Source: Xylophilus sp. ASV27 (lineage in GTDB: Bacteria > Pseudomonadota > Gammaproteobacteria > Burkholderiales > Burkholderiaceae_C). Taken from it: a DNA stretch of 59,559 nucleotides. The position numbers and the translations under genes are program-made. This document shows, in pieces, positions 1-8,935 of this stretch. Position 1 is the stretch's first letter. Each line of letters begins with the position of its first letter. The stretch lies in NCBI RefSeq assembly GCF_016428875.1, contig NZ_JAELTO010000009.1:1-59559 (forward strand), read 5' to 3'. The notes under the pieces were generated by a model, which saw only the letters and a list, made by a program, of their open reading frames with translations, had not been told where the DNA came from and made no database searches.

Positions 1-676
1 GCAGGTAGGGCTTGAGCCGCTCCAGCGCGATGCCGCCACCGCCGCCCTGGGCGAGCACGTCGACCAGCACCTCGGGCGCGATGCCGGCGCGCTCGGCGCA
101 GGCGGCGGCCTCGGCCAGCAAGGCGACGAAGCCGAGCGACACGTAGTTGTGCAGCAGCTTCATGCGGTGGCCGGCGCCGACCGGGCCGGCGTGGGTGATG
201 TTCTCGGCGAAGCAGGCCAGCAGCGGCCGGTACTCCTCGAACAGCGCGGCGTCGCCGCCCACCAGCAGGTTGAGCCGGCCCTCGGCCGCCTCCCGGGGCG
301 TGCGGGTAATGGGCGCATCGAGGAAGCGGCCGCCGGCCTGCAGCACGGCCTGGGCCACCCGCTCGGTGGACGAAGGGATGGCGGTGGAGCAGTCGATCAC
401 CACGGTGCCGGGCCGCAGGCCCTGCAGCACGCCGCCTGCGCCGAGCAGCACCGCCTCGACCTGCGGCGTGCCGGTGACGCAGAGGATCACCACGTCGGCA
501 CCGGCCGCGAGCGCCGCGGCACTGGGCTCGGTGCGCGCGCCGGCGGCCCGGAGCGCCTCCAGCGGCTGGTTGCCCGCGTGCTCCAGCACGGTGAGCGGGT
601 AACCATGCTTGAGGAGGTTGCTGGCGATGCCGTGGCCCATCAGCCCGATGCCGGCCATGCCGATCCGTTGCTTCAT
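1..676 (-). CDS. NAD(P)-dependent beta-hydroxyacid dehydrogenase (3-hydroxyisobutyrate dehydrogenase family), 3' end outside window
   Basis: Cytosolic oxidoreductase of the 6-phosphogluconate/3-hydroxyisobutyrate dehydrogenase superfamily. The N-terminus has the Rossmann glycine motif GMAGIGLMGHGI (residues 6-17), and the active-site helix near residue 180 reads GAGHRMKLLHNY, with the family's catalytic Lys and Asn. The substrate loop reads DAPITRTP instead of the commoner DAPVSGG, so the substrate is probably not plain 3-hydroxyisobutyrate. An AGGAGA Shine-Dalgarno lies about 8 bases before the ATG at 676. About 225 of roughly 290 residues are present. Tartronate semialdehyde reductase is the main alternative; the substrate cannot be read from the sequence. 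Confidence 0.85.
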   Translation of the reverse strand, partial: MKQRIGMAGIGLMGHGIASNLLKHGYPLTVLEHAGNQPLEALRAAGARTEPSAAALAAGADVVILCVTGTPQVEAVLLGAGGVLQGLRPGTVVIDCSTAIPSSTERVAQAVLQAGGRFLDAPITRTPREAAEGRLNLLVGGDAALFEEYRPLLACFAENITHAGPVGAGHRMKLLHNYVSLGFVALLAEAAACAERAGIAPEVLVDVLAQGGGGGIALERLKPYL

Positions 677-727
677 GGAAGTTGTCTCCTGGAAGGCTGG
701 CGCGGTGGCCGCGCCGATCCGCATTTT

Positions 728-795
728 GCTACACATTCAATAGCTTATAGTCCACATCCAATCTGGGCTGCAGGCACTTTTTCCTCAAGAAAAGG
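728..795. repeat. Copy 1 (degenerate) of a Comamonadaceae-type dyad repeat
   Basis: A 17-base element GCTA-N9-TAGC (728-744) is followed after 6 bases by a degenerate CCCAGG-N5-CCTGGG dyad (751-767) and then a T-rich tail. The layout is the same as in the copies at 9524, 30731 and 47376. It fills the gap between two minus-strand genes. Confidence 0.6.
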
Positions 796-1611
796 TCACG
801 TCGCCTCGCGCTGCGCGCGCAGCCTGCGCGCGCGCTCCAGCGTCTGCCCGGCGGCGCGTGGGTCGAGCCCATACATGTCCGCGAAGGCTTCCAGCGTGGC
901 GCCGCTGGCCTCGAAGGCGCGCAGCAGGGCCTCGTCCTTGGCGGCGCGGGCGGCGGCCTCGGCGAAGGCCTCGTCCAGCAGGGCGGTGGCGTCTTCGTCG
1001 CGGGTGCGCACGCGCTCGGCGTAGTCGGCGCGCGACAGGCCGCTGGCCTCGAACGCGCGCGCGATGCGGCCGCGCCACTGTTCGCGCAGCGCGGCTTTCT
1101 CGGCCTCGGGCGTGCGCTGCTCGCGGCGGCGCCAGAGTTCGAGCAGGGCATGGTGCACGTGCTCGGGCGCCAGGTCTTCCACCGCCTGGCCCTGCAGGTC
1201 GCGCCGCTTCTGGCCGGAGGCGACGGCCTGCAGGTAGCGGGCGGAGCGGGTGTGCTGGCCCAGCGCCGCCTTCAGCGCTTCGCGCTCGAAGACGCCCGGA
1301 TGGGCGTCCTGCAGGTCCTGGAACACGCCGCGCTTGAGCGGGTGGAACACCTCGCCGAACAGGCCTGGGTAGAGCCCGGCCAGTTGCTCGAGCACCGGGT
1401 GCACGCGGCGCGGCGCGCGCGTGGCGGCGGGCTGTGCAGCGGGCGGCGGGCGGCGGGCGGCGCGGGGGTTCTTGGGGGCGCGCGGTGGCTTCGGCGCAGC
1501 CGGGGAGGCGCCCTGGGCGGGGGCCTGCGGCGGGGTCGCGGTCTGCTCGGCGTCTGCGGACACGGTGTCGGTCATGGCGTGGAGATGGTCGGAAGTCGGA
1601 TGCTCGATCAT
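796..1611 (-). CDS. proQ: ProQ/FinO-domain RNA chaperone
   Basis: RNA-binding protein of the ProQ/FinO family, which in other proteobacteria binds structured sRNAs and mRNA 3' ends. The N-terminal 60 residues are low-complexity Ala/Pro/Arg. The FinO fold follows at about residues 68-165, with the characteristic HPVLEQLAGLYPGLF, PLKRGVFQDL and LGQHTRSARYLQAV segments. The C-terminal 100 residues are charged and probably helical. An alternative start at 1575 (MTDTV) lacks a better ribosome site, so the longer form is listed. The family call is firm; RNA targets are unknown. Confidence 0.85.
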   Translation of the reverse strand: MIEHPTSDHLHAMTDTVSADAEQTATPPQAPAQGASPAAPKPPRAPKNPRAARRPPPAAQPAATRAPRRVHPVLEQLAGLYPGLFGEVFHPLKRGVFQDLQDAHPGVFEREALKAALGQHTRSARYLQAVASGQKRRDLQGQAVEDLAPEHVHHALLELWRRREQRTPEAEKAALREQWRGRIARAFEASGLSRADYAERVRTRDEDATALLDEAFAEAAARAAKDEALLRAFEASGATLEAFADMYGLDPRAAGQTLERARRLRAQREAT

Positions 1612-1706
1612 GCCAGCGCCGCCGTGGCGGCGTCATCGCGGGCGTGCGCCGCGGCCGCGGGCGGCGCGCTGGGGTAAGCTGCCCCGTCACCGCCGTGAGG
1701 AGTCGC

Positions 1707-3629
1707 ATGCGCACATCGATACAGGCCGCCCCGGCATCGCCGCCCCATTCCCACGCGCCCGCGGCCGGCCTGGGTGTCATGGTGGCGGCGCTGGGAGTGG
1801 TGTTCGGGGACATCGGTACCTCGCCGCTATATGCCTTCAAGGAAACCCTGAATCCGGCCCATGGCGTGCCGCTGGACCGGGCCGCGGTGCTCGGGCTGCT
1901 GTCGCTGGTGGTCTGGGGCCTGCTGCTGGTGGTGACGCTGAAGTACGTGGTGTTCGTGCTGCGCGCGGACCAGGACGGCGAGGGCGGCATCCTGGCGCTG
2001 CAGGGCCTGGCGCGCGAGGCGGTGGCGCGCGGCGGCGGCGCGCGCTGGCTGTTCGCGCTGGTGGGCGCGCTGGGACTGGTCGGCGCCGCCATGTTCTATG
2101 GCGACAGCCTGATCACGCCGGCGATCTCGGTGCTGTCGGCGGTGGAGGGTCTGGAAATCGCCACGCCGGTCTTCAAGCACTACATCGTGCCGATCACGGT
2201 GGCGGTGCTGGTCGGGCTGTTCCTGGTGCAGCGCCGCGGCACGGCGGTGGTGGGGCGCGTGTTCGGGCCGGTGATGCTGCTCTGGTTCGGCGTGCTGGCG
2301 GGTTCGGGATTGGTACAGGTGGCGGGCAATCCGCAGGTGCTGGCCGCGCTCGACCCGCGCTGGGCGCTGCGATTCCTGGAGACGCACAGCGCGCAGTCGC
2401 TGGCGGTGCTGGGGGCGGTGTTCCTGGCCTTCACCGGCGGCGAGGCGCTGTACGCGGACATGGGCCACTTCGGCGCGCGGCCGATCCGCATGGCCTGGCT
2501 GTTCATTGCGCTGCCGGCGCTGGTGCTCAACTACTTCGGGCAGGGCGCGCTGGTGCTGGCCGACGCCAGCGCCATCGACAATCCCTTCTTCCGGCTGTTC
2601 CCGGGCTGGGCCACGGTGCCGGTGGTGCTGCTGGCGGCCGCCGCCACGGTGATCGCATCGCAGGCGGTGATCTCGGGCGCGTTTTCCATGACCGCGCATG
2701 CCATGCACATGGGCTACCTGCCGCGCATGCGGGTGGTGCAGACCTCGGGCCAGGCGATCGGGCAGATCTACCTGCCCACGGTGAACTGGCTGCTGATGGC
2801 CGGGGTGCTGCTGCTTGTGCTGGCGTTCCGCAGTTCGAGCGGGCTGTCGGCCGCCTATGGCATCGCGGTGTCGGTGACCATGCTCACCACCACGCTGCTG
2901 GCCGGCATCGTCGCGCTGCGGCGGTGGCGCTGGAACCCGGTGGCGGTGCTGCTGGGCACCGCGCTGTTCGCGCTGGTGGACCTGACCTTCATCGTGGCCA
3001 ACAGCCTGAAGATCGCCGAGGGCGGATGGATCACGCTGGCGGTGGCAGGCAGCGTGATATTCCTCTTCACCACCTGGTCGCGCGGCAGCCGGCTCAGCGC
3101 CCGCGCCACGGAGGAGGAGGGCCTGCCGCTGGAGCCCTTCATCCAGTCGCTGGCGGCCGACATGCCGCACCGGGTGCAGCGCACGGCGGTGTTCCTGACC
3201 TCGGATACGCACAGCGTGCCCTTTGCCCTGCTGCACAACCTCAAGCACAACCAGGTGCTGCACGAGCGGGTGGTGGTGCTGGCGGTGCACACGCTGCCGG
3301 TGCCGCGCGTGGACGTGGCGCGGCGGCTGCGGGTGCAGGAGCTGGGCGAGGGCCTCTGGCGCGTGGATGCCCAGAACGGCTTCATGGAGACGCCCAACGT
3401 ACCGGAGCTGGTCCGCCAGCTGGCCTACCAGAAGGGGCTGCCGATAGAGGCCATGGCGACCTCGTACTTCGTGTCGCGCACCTCGATCGGCAGCGGGCGG
3501 AAGGTGCGCGGCCTGGGGCGGCTGCGCAGCGCGGTGTTCGCCTCGCTGCAGCGCAACGCGGGCCGCGCCTCGGACTACTTCCACCTGCCGGCCAACGGGC
3601 TGATCGAGATCGGGCGCAGAGCAGGCTGA
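1707..3629 (+). CDS. kup: Low-affinity K+ uptake protein Kup (KUP/HAK/KT family)
   Basis: Inner-membrane potassium transporter, expected to import K+ with protons. The product of 640 residues is close to the usual 620-630. The family signature GDIGTSPLYAFKE lies near residue 35, followed by about 12 hydrophobic segments and a soluble C-terminal domain from about residue 470. The ATG at 1707 is preceded by GTGAGGAG at the right spacing. The open frame extends further upstream, but that part is antisense to proQ and lacks family similarity. It converges on glcF with only 13 bases between stop codons and no obvious terminator. Confidence 0.95.
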   Translation: MRTSIQAAPASPPHSHAPAAGLGVMVAALGVVFGDIGTSPLYAFKETLNPAHGVPLDRAAVLGLLSLVVWGLLLVVTLKYVVFVLRADQDGEGGILALQGLAREAVARGGGARWLFALVGALGLVGAAMFYGDSLITPAISVLSAVEGLEIATPVFKHYIVPITVAVLVGLFLVQRRGTAVVGRVFGPVMLLWFGVLAGSGLVQVAGNPQVLAALDPRWALRFLETHSAQSLAVLGAVFLAFTGGEALYADMGHFGARPIRMAWLFIALPALVLNYFGQGALVLADASAIDNPFFRLFPGWATVPVVLLAAAATVIASQAVISGAFSMTAHAMHMGYLPRMRVVQTSGQAIGQIYLPTVNWLLMAGVLLLVLAFRSSSGLSAAYGIAVSVTMLTTTLLAGIVALRRWRWNPVAVLLGTALFALVDLTFIVANSLKIAEGGWITLAVAGSVIFLFTTWSRGSRLSARATEEEGLPLEPFIQSLAADMPHRVQRTAVFLTSDTHSVPFALLHNLKHNQVLHERVVVLAVHTLPVPRVDVARRLRVQELGEGLWRVDAQNGFMETPNVPELVRQLAYQKGLPIEAMATSYFVSRTSIGSGRKVRGLGRLRSAVFASLQRNAGRASDYFHLPANGLIEIGRRAG

Positions 3630-3642
3630 GCGGCCTTTGGGT

Positions 3643-4875
3643 TCAGCGCCGCAGCGCCGCGTCCACCACCTCGATCCAGTGCTTCACCGGCGTGGCGGTG
3701 CCGCTCTGCAGGTGGGTGATGCAGCCCACGTTGGCCGACAGGATGGCCGCCGGCTGCAGGCGCCCCAGGTGCTGCAGCTTGCGGTCGCGCAGCGGGGTCG
3801 CCAGCGCGGGCTGGAGCACGGAATAGGTGCCGGCCGAGCCGCAGCACAGGTGCGACTCCTCGGGCGCCAGGCGCACGTCGAAGCCCAGCATGCGCAGCTG
3901 CGACTCGATGCCGCCGCGCAACTGCTGGCCGTGCTGCAGCGTGCAGGGCGGGTGAAAGGCCAGCACCTGCGGCGCCGCGGGCGGCCCGATGCGCTCGCGC
4001 AGCCGGGGCAGCAAGGCCGGCAGCAGCTCGCCCAGGTCGCGCGTCAGGACGCCAATGCGCGCGGCCTTGGCGGCATAGGCCGGGTCGTCCTTGAGCAGGT
4101 GGCCGTAGTCCTTGACCATGACGCCGCAGCCGGAGGCGTTCATGACGATGGCCTCGACCTCGCCACGCTCCACCCGGGGCCACCAGGCGTCGATGCTGGC
4201 GCGCGCCTGCGCGCGGCCGCCGTCCTGGTCGTCGAGATGGAACTTCAACGCGCCGCAGCAGCGCGCCTGCGGCGCCACCACGGTCTGGATGCCGCAGGCG
4301 TCGAGCACGCGCGCGGTGGCGGCGTTGATGTTGGGCAGCATGGCCGGCTGCACGCAGCCCCGCAGCAGCAGCACCTTGCGCGCATGGGTGGCCGTGGGCC
4401 AGGCGCCCGCGTCCTGCCGCGCCGGCACCTTGGCGCGCAGTTTGTCCGGCAGCAGGCCGCGCACCATGCGCCCGGCCGCCATGGCGGGGGCGAACAGGGG
4501 CGAACTCAGCCCCTGCTTGAGCGTCCAGCGCAGTGCTCGCTCGTGCGCCGGGCGCTCGACCCTGGCATCGACCAGCTTGCGCCCGATGTCCACCAGGTGC
4601 CCGTACTGCACGCCGCTCGGGCAGGTGCTCTCGCAGTTACGGCAGGTCAGGCAGCGGTCCAGGTGGAGCTGCGTCTTGCGCGTCGGCGCCTGGCCTTCGA
4701 GCACCTGCTTGATCAGATAGATGCGGCCGCGCGGGCCGTCCAGTTCGTCACCCAGCAACTGGTAGGTCGGACAGGTCGCGGTGCAGAAGCCGCAGTGCAC
4801 GCACTTGCGCAGAATGGCCTCGGCCTCGCGGCCGTCGGCGGTGTCGCGGTACTCGGGGGCGAGCGCGGTTTGCAT
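3643..4875 (-). CDS. glcF: Glycolate oxidase iron-sulfur subunit GlcF
   Basis: Iron-sulfur subunit of the membrane-associated glycolate dehydrogenase (glycolate to glyoxylate), passing electrons from the flavin subunits to the respiratory chain. Two ferredoxin motifs are present, CxxCxxCxxxCP at residues 25-36 (C25, C28, C31, C35) and 75-86 (C75, C78, C81, C85). They are followed by two cysteine-rich CCG-type domains (for example around ARCCGALKFH and SHLCCGSAGTY). The length of 410 residues matches GlcF. It is last in the order glcE - DUF1275 gene - glcF, and no glcD is adjacent. Confidence 0.93.
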   Translation of the reverse strand: MQTALAPEYRDTADGREAEAILRKCVHCGFCTATCPTYQLLGDELDGPRGRIYLIKQVLEGQAPTRKTQLHLDRCLTCRNCESTCPSGVQYGHLVDIGRKLVDARVERPAHERALRWTLKQGLSSPLFAPAMAAGRMVRGLLPDKLRAKVPARQDAGAWPTATHARKVLLLRGCVQPAMLPNINAATARVLDACGIQTVVAPQARCCGALKFHLDDQDGGRAQARASIDAWWPRVERGEVEAIVMNASGCGVMVKDYGHLLKDDPAYAAKAARIGVLTRDLGELLPALLPRLRERIGPPAAPQVLAFHPPCTLQHGQQLRGGIESQLRMLGFDVRLAPEESHLCCGSAGTYSVLQPALATPLRDRKLQHLGRLQPAAILSANVGCITHLQSGTATPVKHWIEVVDAALRR

Positions 4876-4894
4876 GGGGTCTCCGTTCTGGTTG

Positions 4895-5704
4895 TCAGGA
4901 CTTGCGCCAGCGGGCAGCGCGCGCCATCCAGCGCTGCCGCAGGGCCAGCATCAGGCGGCGCAGATGCGAGCGGCGCCGCAGGTCGTGCAGGAAGGGCGGC
5001 AGCGCCAGCGCCAGCAGCAGCCCGGCCAGCGGCACGACCCAGAAGAAGCCGACGTACTTGAAGCCGGCGGCGCCGAACAGCCCGCCCGCGACGAAGGCGC
5101 CCAGCAGACCGCCATGCAGTTGCATGCGCGCGCGGTTGGCGCGTACCTGCACCTGTGGCGGCAGTCCCTGGCGGTTGCGGTAGAGCAGCTTGCCTAGTTC
5201 GATGCCCAGATCGGTCACGTTGCCGGTCATGTGCGTGGTGCGCACCCGCCCGGCCGAGGCCTTGGTGCCCAGCGCGTTCTGCAGGCCCATGATGAAGGAC
5301 AGCAGCAGCACCGTGAGCGGCACGGCGAAGGGCGTGTTCCAGCTCAGGGTGATCGCCCCCATCAGCCCGAAGGGCAGCAGCAGGCCGGCCTCCAGCAGCA
5401 GCGGCAGTGCATAGACGCTGCGCAGCCGGTGCTGGCGCGCCCAGTTGACGAAGACGGCGGTGGTGGCCGCGCCGCACAGGAAGGCCAGCAGCGCCCCCAG
5501 GGCGCCGAGCAGCAGCGCGCCGTTGCCCAGCACCAGGCTGTCGGCCACCTGCGAGGCGAAGCCGGTCATGTGCGAGGTGTACATGTGCACCACCAGCACG
5601 CCGCCGGCATTGACCGCCCCCGCGTTGAAGGCCAGCAGAAAGCCCAGCAGCCGCGTGGTGGCCGGCGTGCGGTGGCGGTCCGCGATATGGAACAGTCGGC
5701 GCAC
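4895..5704 (-). CDS. DUF1275 (YoaK-like) membrane protein lying between glcE and glcF
   Basis: Integral membrane protein of the DUF1275/YoaK family, with about six hydrophobic segments and a basic C-terminal tail. The conserved stretches GAVNAGGVLVVHMYTSHMTG (near residue 30) and ALGTKASAGRVRTTHMTGNV (near residue 145) are a tandem internal duplication of an HMTG motif typical of the family. No biochemical role is established. It starts 7 bases after glcE and ends 19 bases before glcF, so it is almost certainly co-transcribed and perhaps translationally coupled. Being inside a glycolate oxidase operon hints at a transport role, but that is inference. Confidence 0.85.
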   Translation of the reverse strand: MRRLFHIADRHRTPATTRLLGFLLAFNAGAVNAGGVLVVHMYTSHMTGFASQVADSLVLGNGALLLGALGALLAFLCGAATTAVFVNWARQHRLRSVYALPLLLEAGLLLPFGLMGAITLSWNTPFAVPLTVLLLSFIMGLQNALGTKASAGRVRTTHMTGNVTDLGIELGKLLYRNRQGLPPQVQVRANRARMQLHGGLLGAFVAGGLFGAAGFKYVGFFWVVPLAGLLLALALPPFLHDLRRRSHLRRLMLALRQRWMARAARWRKS

Positions 5705-5711
5705 GGGACGG

Positions 5712-6869
5712 TCACAGGCCAGGGTAGAGGCGGCCGGGGTTGAAGATGCCCAGTGGGTCGAAGCTGGCCTTGAGCCGGCGGTGGATGCTGCCCAGCGCGG
5801 GCGTCAGGGCATCGAAGCGCGCCGGGGCCGCATACGGGTGGCGGCCGTCGGCAATGAAGAGCGTGGCATGGCCGCCCGCGCGCTGCGCCGCTGCGCGCAG
5901 CAGGAGCGCCGCCTCATCATCGCTGGCGGGCAACTGGTACCAGCGCTGCGCCCCGTGCCACTCGATCAGCGGCAGGCCGAAGCGCGCCGGCTCCAGCGGC
6001 AGCACCGGCGCGGTCTGCGGCACGGACACGCGCCACAGCTCGAATCCGGCGGGCCGCGCGTCGAACCAGGACAGGCGCTGGTCGCGGCAGGCGTCCCAGT
6101 CGGCGGCGACGCCAGCGCGCCCGGCCTCGTCCGCATCCAGGCGCGCGCCGCCCATGCTGGCGCAGGCGGCCTGCACCGCGGCCACGGCGCCGCGCAGGCG
6201 CAGGTACAGGTCGCCCGGCGCGTCCGGCCCGGCGTCCGGGTCTTGCTGCAGCCAGCGGCTCGCGTTAAGCGGCAGCGGCTGGCCGCCCCAGGCGTTGAGC
6301 CGCTCCAGCGCCTCGGCCTGGGTGCAGGAGAAGCGCAGGGTGGCCTCGGCCGGCGCGGCGGGCAGCACCTTGAGGCTGACCTGCGCGATCACGCCCAGCA
6401 CGCCGAGCGAGCCGGCCAGCAGCCGCGAGACGTCGTAGCCGGCCACGTTCTTCATGACCTGCCCGCCGAACTGCAGCAGTTCGCCGCGGCCATTGACCAT
6501 GTGCGAGCCCAGCACGTAGTCGCGCACCGCGCCCACGCTGGCGCGCGCCGGGCCGGACAGGCCGGCTGCGACCATGCCGCCGACCGTGGCCCGGCCGCGG
6601 CCGAAGTGCGGCGGGTCGAAGGGCAGGCACTGGCCGCGCTCGGCCAGCACGGCCTGCAGCTCCGCCAGCGGCGTGCCGGCGCGCGCGGTGACCACCAGCT
6701 CGCTCGGCTCGTAGTCGAGGATGCCGGCCAGCGGGCACAGGTCCAGCACCGTGCCGCGCGGCGGCTCGCCATAGAAGTCCTTGGTGCCGCCGCCGCGCAG
6801 GTAGAGGGGCGTGGCGTCGGCAGCGGCCGCGCGGACGCGGTCGACGATGGTGCGAAGGGCTGTCTCCAT
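5712..6869 (-). CDS. glcE: Glycolate oxidase FAD-binding subunit GlcE
   Basis: FAD-binding subunit of glycolate dehydrogenase, VAO/PCMH fold. The FAD domain occupies about residues 1-190: LRGGGTKDFYG, then FDPPHFGRGRATVGGMVAAGLSGP and GGQVMKNVAGYDVSRL, the last being very characteristic of GlcE. The listed start METALRTI is family-like; an in-frame ATG 12 codons upstream is the alternative. The gene upstream in transcription is an SMP-30 relative, not glcD, so the FAD/glycolate-binding GlcD subunit must be encoded elsewhere or replaced. Confidence 0.92.
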   Translation of the reverse strand: METALRTIVDRVRAAAADATPLYLRGGGTKDFYGEPPRGTVLDLCPLAGILDYEPSELVVTARAGTPLAELQAVLAERGQCLPFDPPHFGRGRATVGGMVAAGLSGPARASVGAVRDYVLGSHMVNGRGELLQFGGQVMKNVAGYDVSRLLAGSLGVLGVIAQVSLKVLPAAPAEATLRFSCTQAEALERLNAWGGQPLPLNASRWLQQDPDAGPDAPGDLYLRLRGAVAAVQAACASMGGARLDADEAGRAGVAADWDACRDQRLSWFDARPAGFELWRVSVPQTAPVLPLEPARFGLPLIEWHGAQRWYQLPASDDEAALLLRAAAQRAGGHATLFIADGRHPYAAPARFDALTPALGSIHRRLKASFDPLGIFNPGRLYPGL

Positions 6870-6944
6870 CGGCCCATGGTAAGCCGGCAGCCGGCGCGCC
6901 GCCATGCCGGGCCGCCTGAATTTTTTGGTGGCGCGGCTGGAAAT

Positions 6945-7859
6945 TCAGCCGGGGTCGAAGAAGTTCACCGGCAGCCCCGGCACCTCCGCGCGGGTGCTCA
7001 GCACGCGGCCGGCCCAGGGGGTGCGGGCCAGTTCGTCGGCGGGCCGGCCCTGGCGCGCGGTGGTGACGTAGAGCGTGCGCAGGTCCTCGCCGCCAAAGCA
7101 GGGCATGGTCGGACAGGCCACGGGCAGCGGCAGCGCCTCTGCCACCTGGCCGTCGGGGGCCAGGCGCAGCAACTGGCCACCCTCGAACATGGCGCACAGG
7201 TAGTGCCCCTGCACGTCGACGGCGGCGCCATCGGGGCGGCCCTGGTAGAGGCCCTCGCCCGGCTGCCAGCCCGGCGGCTTGGGCACGAACTGGCGGAACA
7301 CGCGGTGGCGGCGCAGCACCGGCGGGCCGGGCTCGTAGTCCCAGGCGTGGATCAGGTGGCGTGGCGTGTCGGCCCACCAGGCGGTGCGCTGCTCGGGCGA
7401 CCAGGCCAGGCCGTTGGCGGTGGTGGCGTTGTGGGCCATCAGCGTAACCTGCGGGCGTCCGCTGCGCATGTCGATGCAATACAGCACGGCGCGGCGCTGG
7501 TCGCGCGGCTCGTAGATGGTGCCGGCCCAGAGCCGGCCCTGCAGGTCGCACTTGCCGTCGTTGAAGCGCGTGGTGCGCACGTCGTGCTGGAAGCGCACCA
7601 GCGGCTCCAGCGCGCCGCCCCATTCGCGCGCGCGGTAGATGCCGTCGCGCAGCGCTACCACCAGCCCGCCGCCCCGCACCGGCGCGATGCAGCCGGGCTC
7701 GCTGGGCAGCGCCCAGGCCTGCGCCGTGGACGCACCGGCCCCGGCGCGCAGGATGGAGCGGCCCGGGATGTCGATCCAGTACAGGGCGCGCTCCAGCGGA
7801 TGCCAGAACGGGGATTCGCCCAGCAGGCAGGCGTGGTCGGTGAAGGGTATCCAGGACAT
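6945..7859 (-). CDS. SMP-30/gluconolactonase/LRE-family protein
   Basis: Six-bladed beta-propeller hydrolase of the SMP-30/gluconolactonase family, usually a metal-dependent sugar lactonase. Family landmarks are LLGESPFWHP with its metal-binding Glu, VRTTRFNDGKCDLQGRLWAGT (the NDGK.D..GR.W.GT motif), HNATTANGLAWSP and RPDGAAVDVQGHYL. The 304 residues match the family. The start at 7859 was chosen because homology begins there; the longer open frame upstream is antisense-type sequence. The substrate is unknown, although proximity to glcE would fit sugar-acid metabolism. No strong ribosome site is seen. Confidence 0.85.
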   Translation of the reverse strand: MSWIPFTDHACLLGESPFWHPLERALYWIDIPGRSILRAGAGASTAQAWALPSEPGCIAPVRGGGLVVALRDGIYRAREWGGALEPLVRFQHDVRTTRFNDGKCDLQGRLWAGTIYEPRDQRRAVLYCIDMRSGRPQVTLMAHNATTANGLAWSPEQRTAWWADTPRHLIHAWDYEPGPPVLRRHRVFRQFVPKPPGWQPGEGLYQGRPDGAAVDVQGHYLCAMFEGGQLLRLAPDGQVAEALPLPVACPTMPCFGGEDLRTLYVTTARQGRPADELARTPWAGRVLSTRAEVPGLPVNFFDPG

Positions 7860-7911
7860 GGCGGGCTCGGAGAGGAAGGAGGTGCCGGGAGTGTCGCAGG
7901 CGCGGCAATGG

Positions 7912-7943
7912 AAAAAACCCGCCCGGCGCGATCGCAGGGCGGG
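7912..7943 (-). terminator. Rho-independent terminator after the OmpA-family gene
   Basis: On the minus strand a CCCGCCC / GGGCGGG stem (7943-7937 with 7924-7918) is followed directly by six Ts (7917-7912). It lies 27 bases past the stop codon of the OmpA-family gene. Confidence 0.85.
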
Positions 7944-7969
7944 GCTCGGGAGCTCGGACGCCGCAGGGG

Positions 7970-8860
7970 TCAGCGGCCGCGCAGCTTGCCCTGGTCGTCG
8001 GTGATCACGATCTCCACGCGGCGGTTCATGGCGCGGCCTTCGGCCGAGGCGTTGTCGGCCACCGGATAGGCCTTGCCGTAGCCGCGTGCGGTGATGCGGT
8101 CCGGCGTCACGCCGCGCTGCACCAAGGCGCGCTGCACGGCCATGGCGCGACGCTCCGACAGGCTCTGGTTGTAGCTCTCGGTGCCGACGCTGTCGGTGTA
8201 GCCCTCGATGATGAGCTTGCGGTCGGGGAACTGGCGCAGGAAGTCGGCCAGCTTGTCCAGGCGCGGGGCGGCCTGGTCGGACAGCTCCGCCTTGTTGAAG
8301 GCGAACAGCACGTCGCCCAGCGTCACCAGCAGGCCGCGCTCGGTCTGCTGCGCCTGGATGTCGCGCAGTTGGGACTCCAGTGCGCGCACGCGCGCCGCGC
8401 TCTGCGCCGCGCGCTGCTCGGCCGTCATGGCCTGCAGCTGCGCCTGCTGGGCGGTGCGGGCGTTGGCGTCGGCCTGCATGCGGGCACGCTCGGCCTCGCG
8501 GGTCAGGCGCAGGCGCTCGCTTTCGGTGCCGGCCTTCTTGACGTCGGCGTCGAGCATGCGCGCGCGCGCCGTGTTGTTGGCGATTTCCGCGCGCTGCGTG
8601 GCCAGGTAGGCCAGATGGTTGGCCTCCGCGGCGTCGTTGTTCTCGCGCCAGACGCGGTCGGCGCGGGCCAGCGTGTCGGTGGCGGCCTTGAGCTCCAGCG
8701 GCGCGTACTGGGTCACGGCGGGATTGGCGGCGGCACGGTCGACGGCGGCGCGGGCGTCGTCGACCGTGCTGAGCGGCCCGCGGCTGGCGCAGGCGGCGAG
8801 CAGGCCGGCGGCGATGAGGGCGGTGCCCACGGTGGTGGTGCGGCGGATGATCGGGTGCAT
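7970..8860 (-). CDS. OmpA-family lipoprotein with N-terminal DUF4398 region
   Basis: Envelope lipoprotein expected to tether the outer membrane to peptidoglycan. The signal peptide ends in a lipobox (LLAACAS, Cys24). A DUF4398-like helical region follows (about residues 30-110), then an Ala/Gln/Arg-rich coiled coil (110-175) and a C-terminal OmpA domain (about 180-290). The OmpA domain contains the peptidoglycan-binding segment IIEGYTDSVGTESYNQSLSE and NRRVEIVI. It pairs with the DUF4398 lipoprotein gene 75 bases upstream and is followed by a clear terminator. Confidence 0.9.
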   Translation of the reverse strand: MHPIIRRTTTVGTALIAAGLLAACASRGPLSTVDDARAAVDRAAANPAVTQYAPLELKAATDTLARADRVWRENNDAAEANHLAYLATQRAEIANNTARARMLDADVKKAGTESERLRLTREAERARMQADANARTAQQAQLQAMTAEQRAAQSAARVRALESQLRDIQAQQTERGLLVTLGDVLFAFNKAELSDQAAPRLDKLADFLRQFPDRKLIIEGYTDSVGTESYNQSLSERRAMAVQRALVQRGVTPDRITARGYGKAYPVADNASAEGRAMNRRVEIVITDDQGKLRGR

Positions 8861-8935
8861 GGTGTTCTTTTCCTTCGATGGGAGATGGCGTGCCTTGAGG
8901 ATGGCGGGCAGGGCCTGGACGAGAGGGCCTGGGCG

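Noticed and set aside
1434-1706. Longer N-terminus for Kup
   Set aside because: Antisense to proQ, Arg/Gly-rich and without Kup similarity. The ATG at 1707 has GTGAGGAG before it.
5445-8069. 874-codon plus-strand open frame across glcE and the SMP-30 gene
   Set aside because: Shadow spanning several well-supported minus-strand genes, with low-complexity composition and no recognisable motifs.
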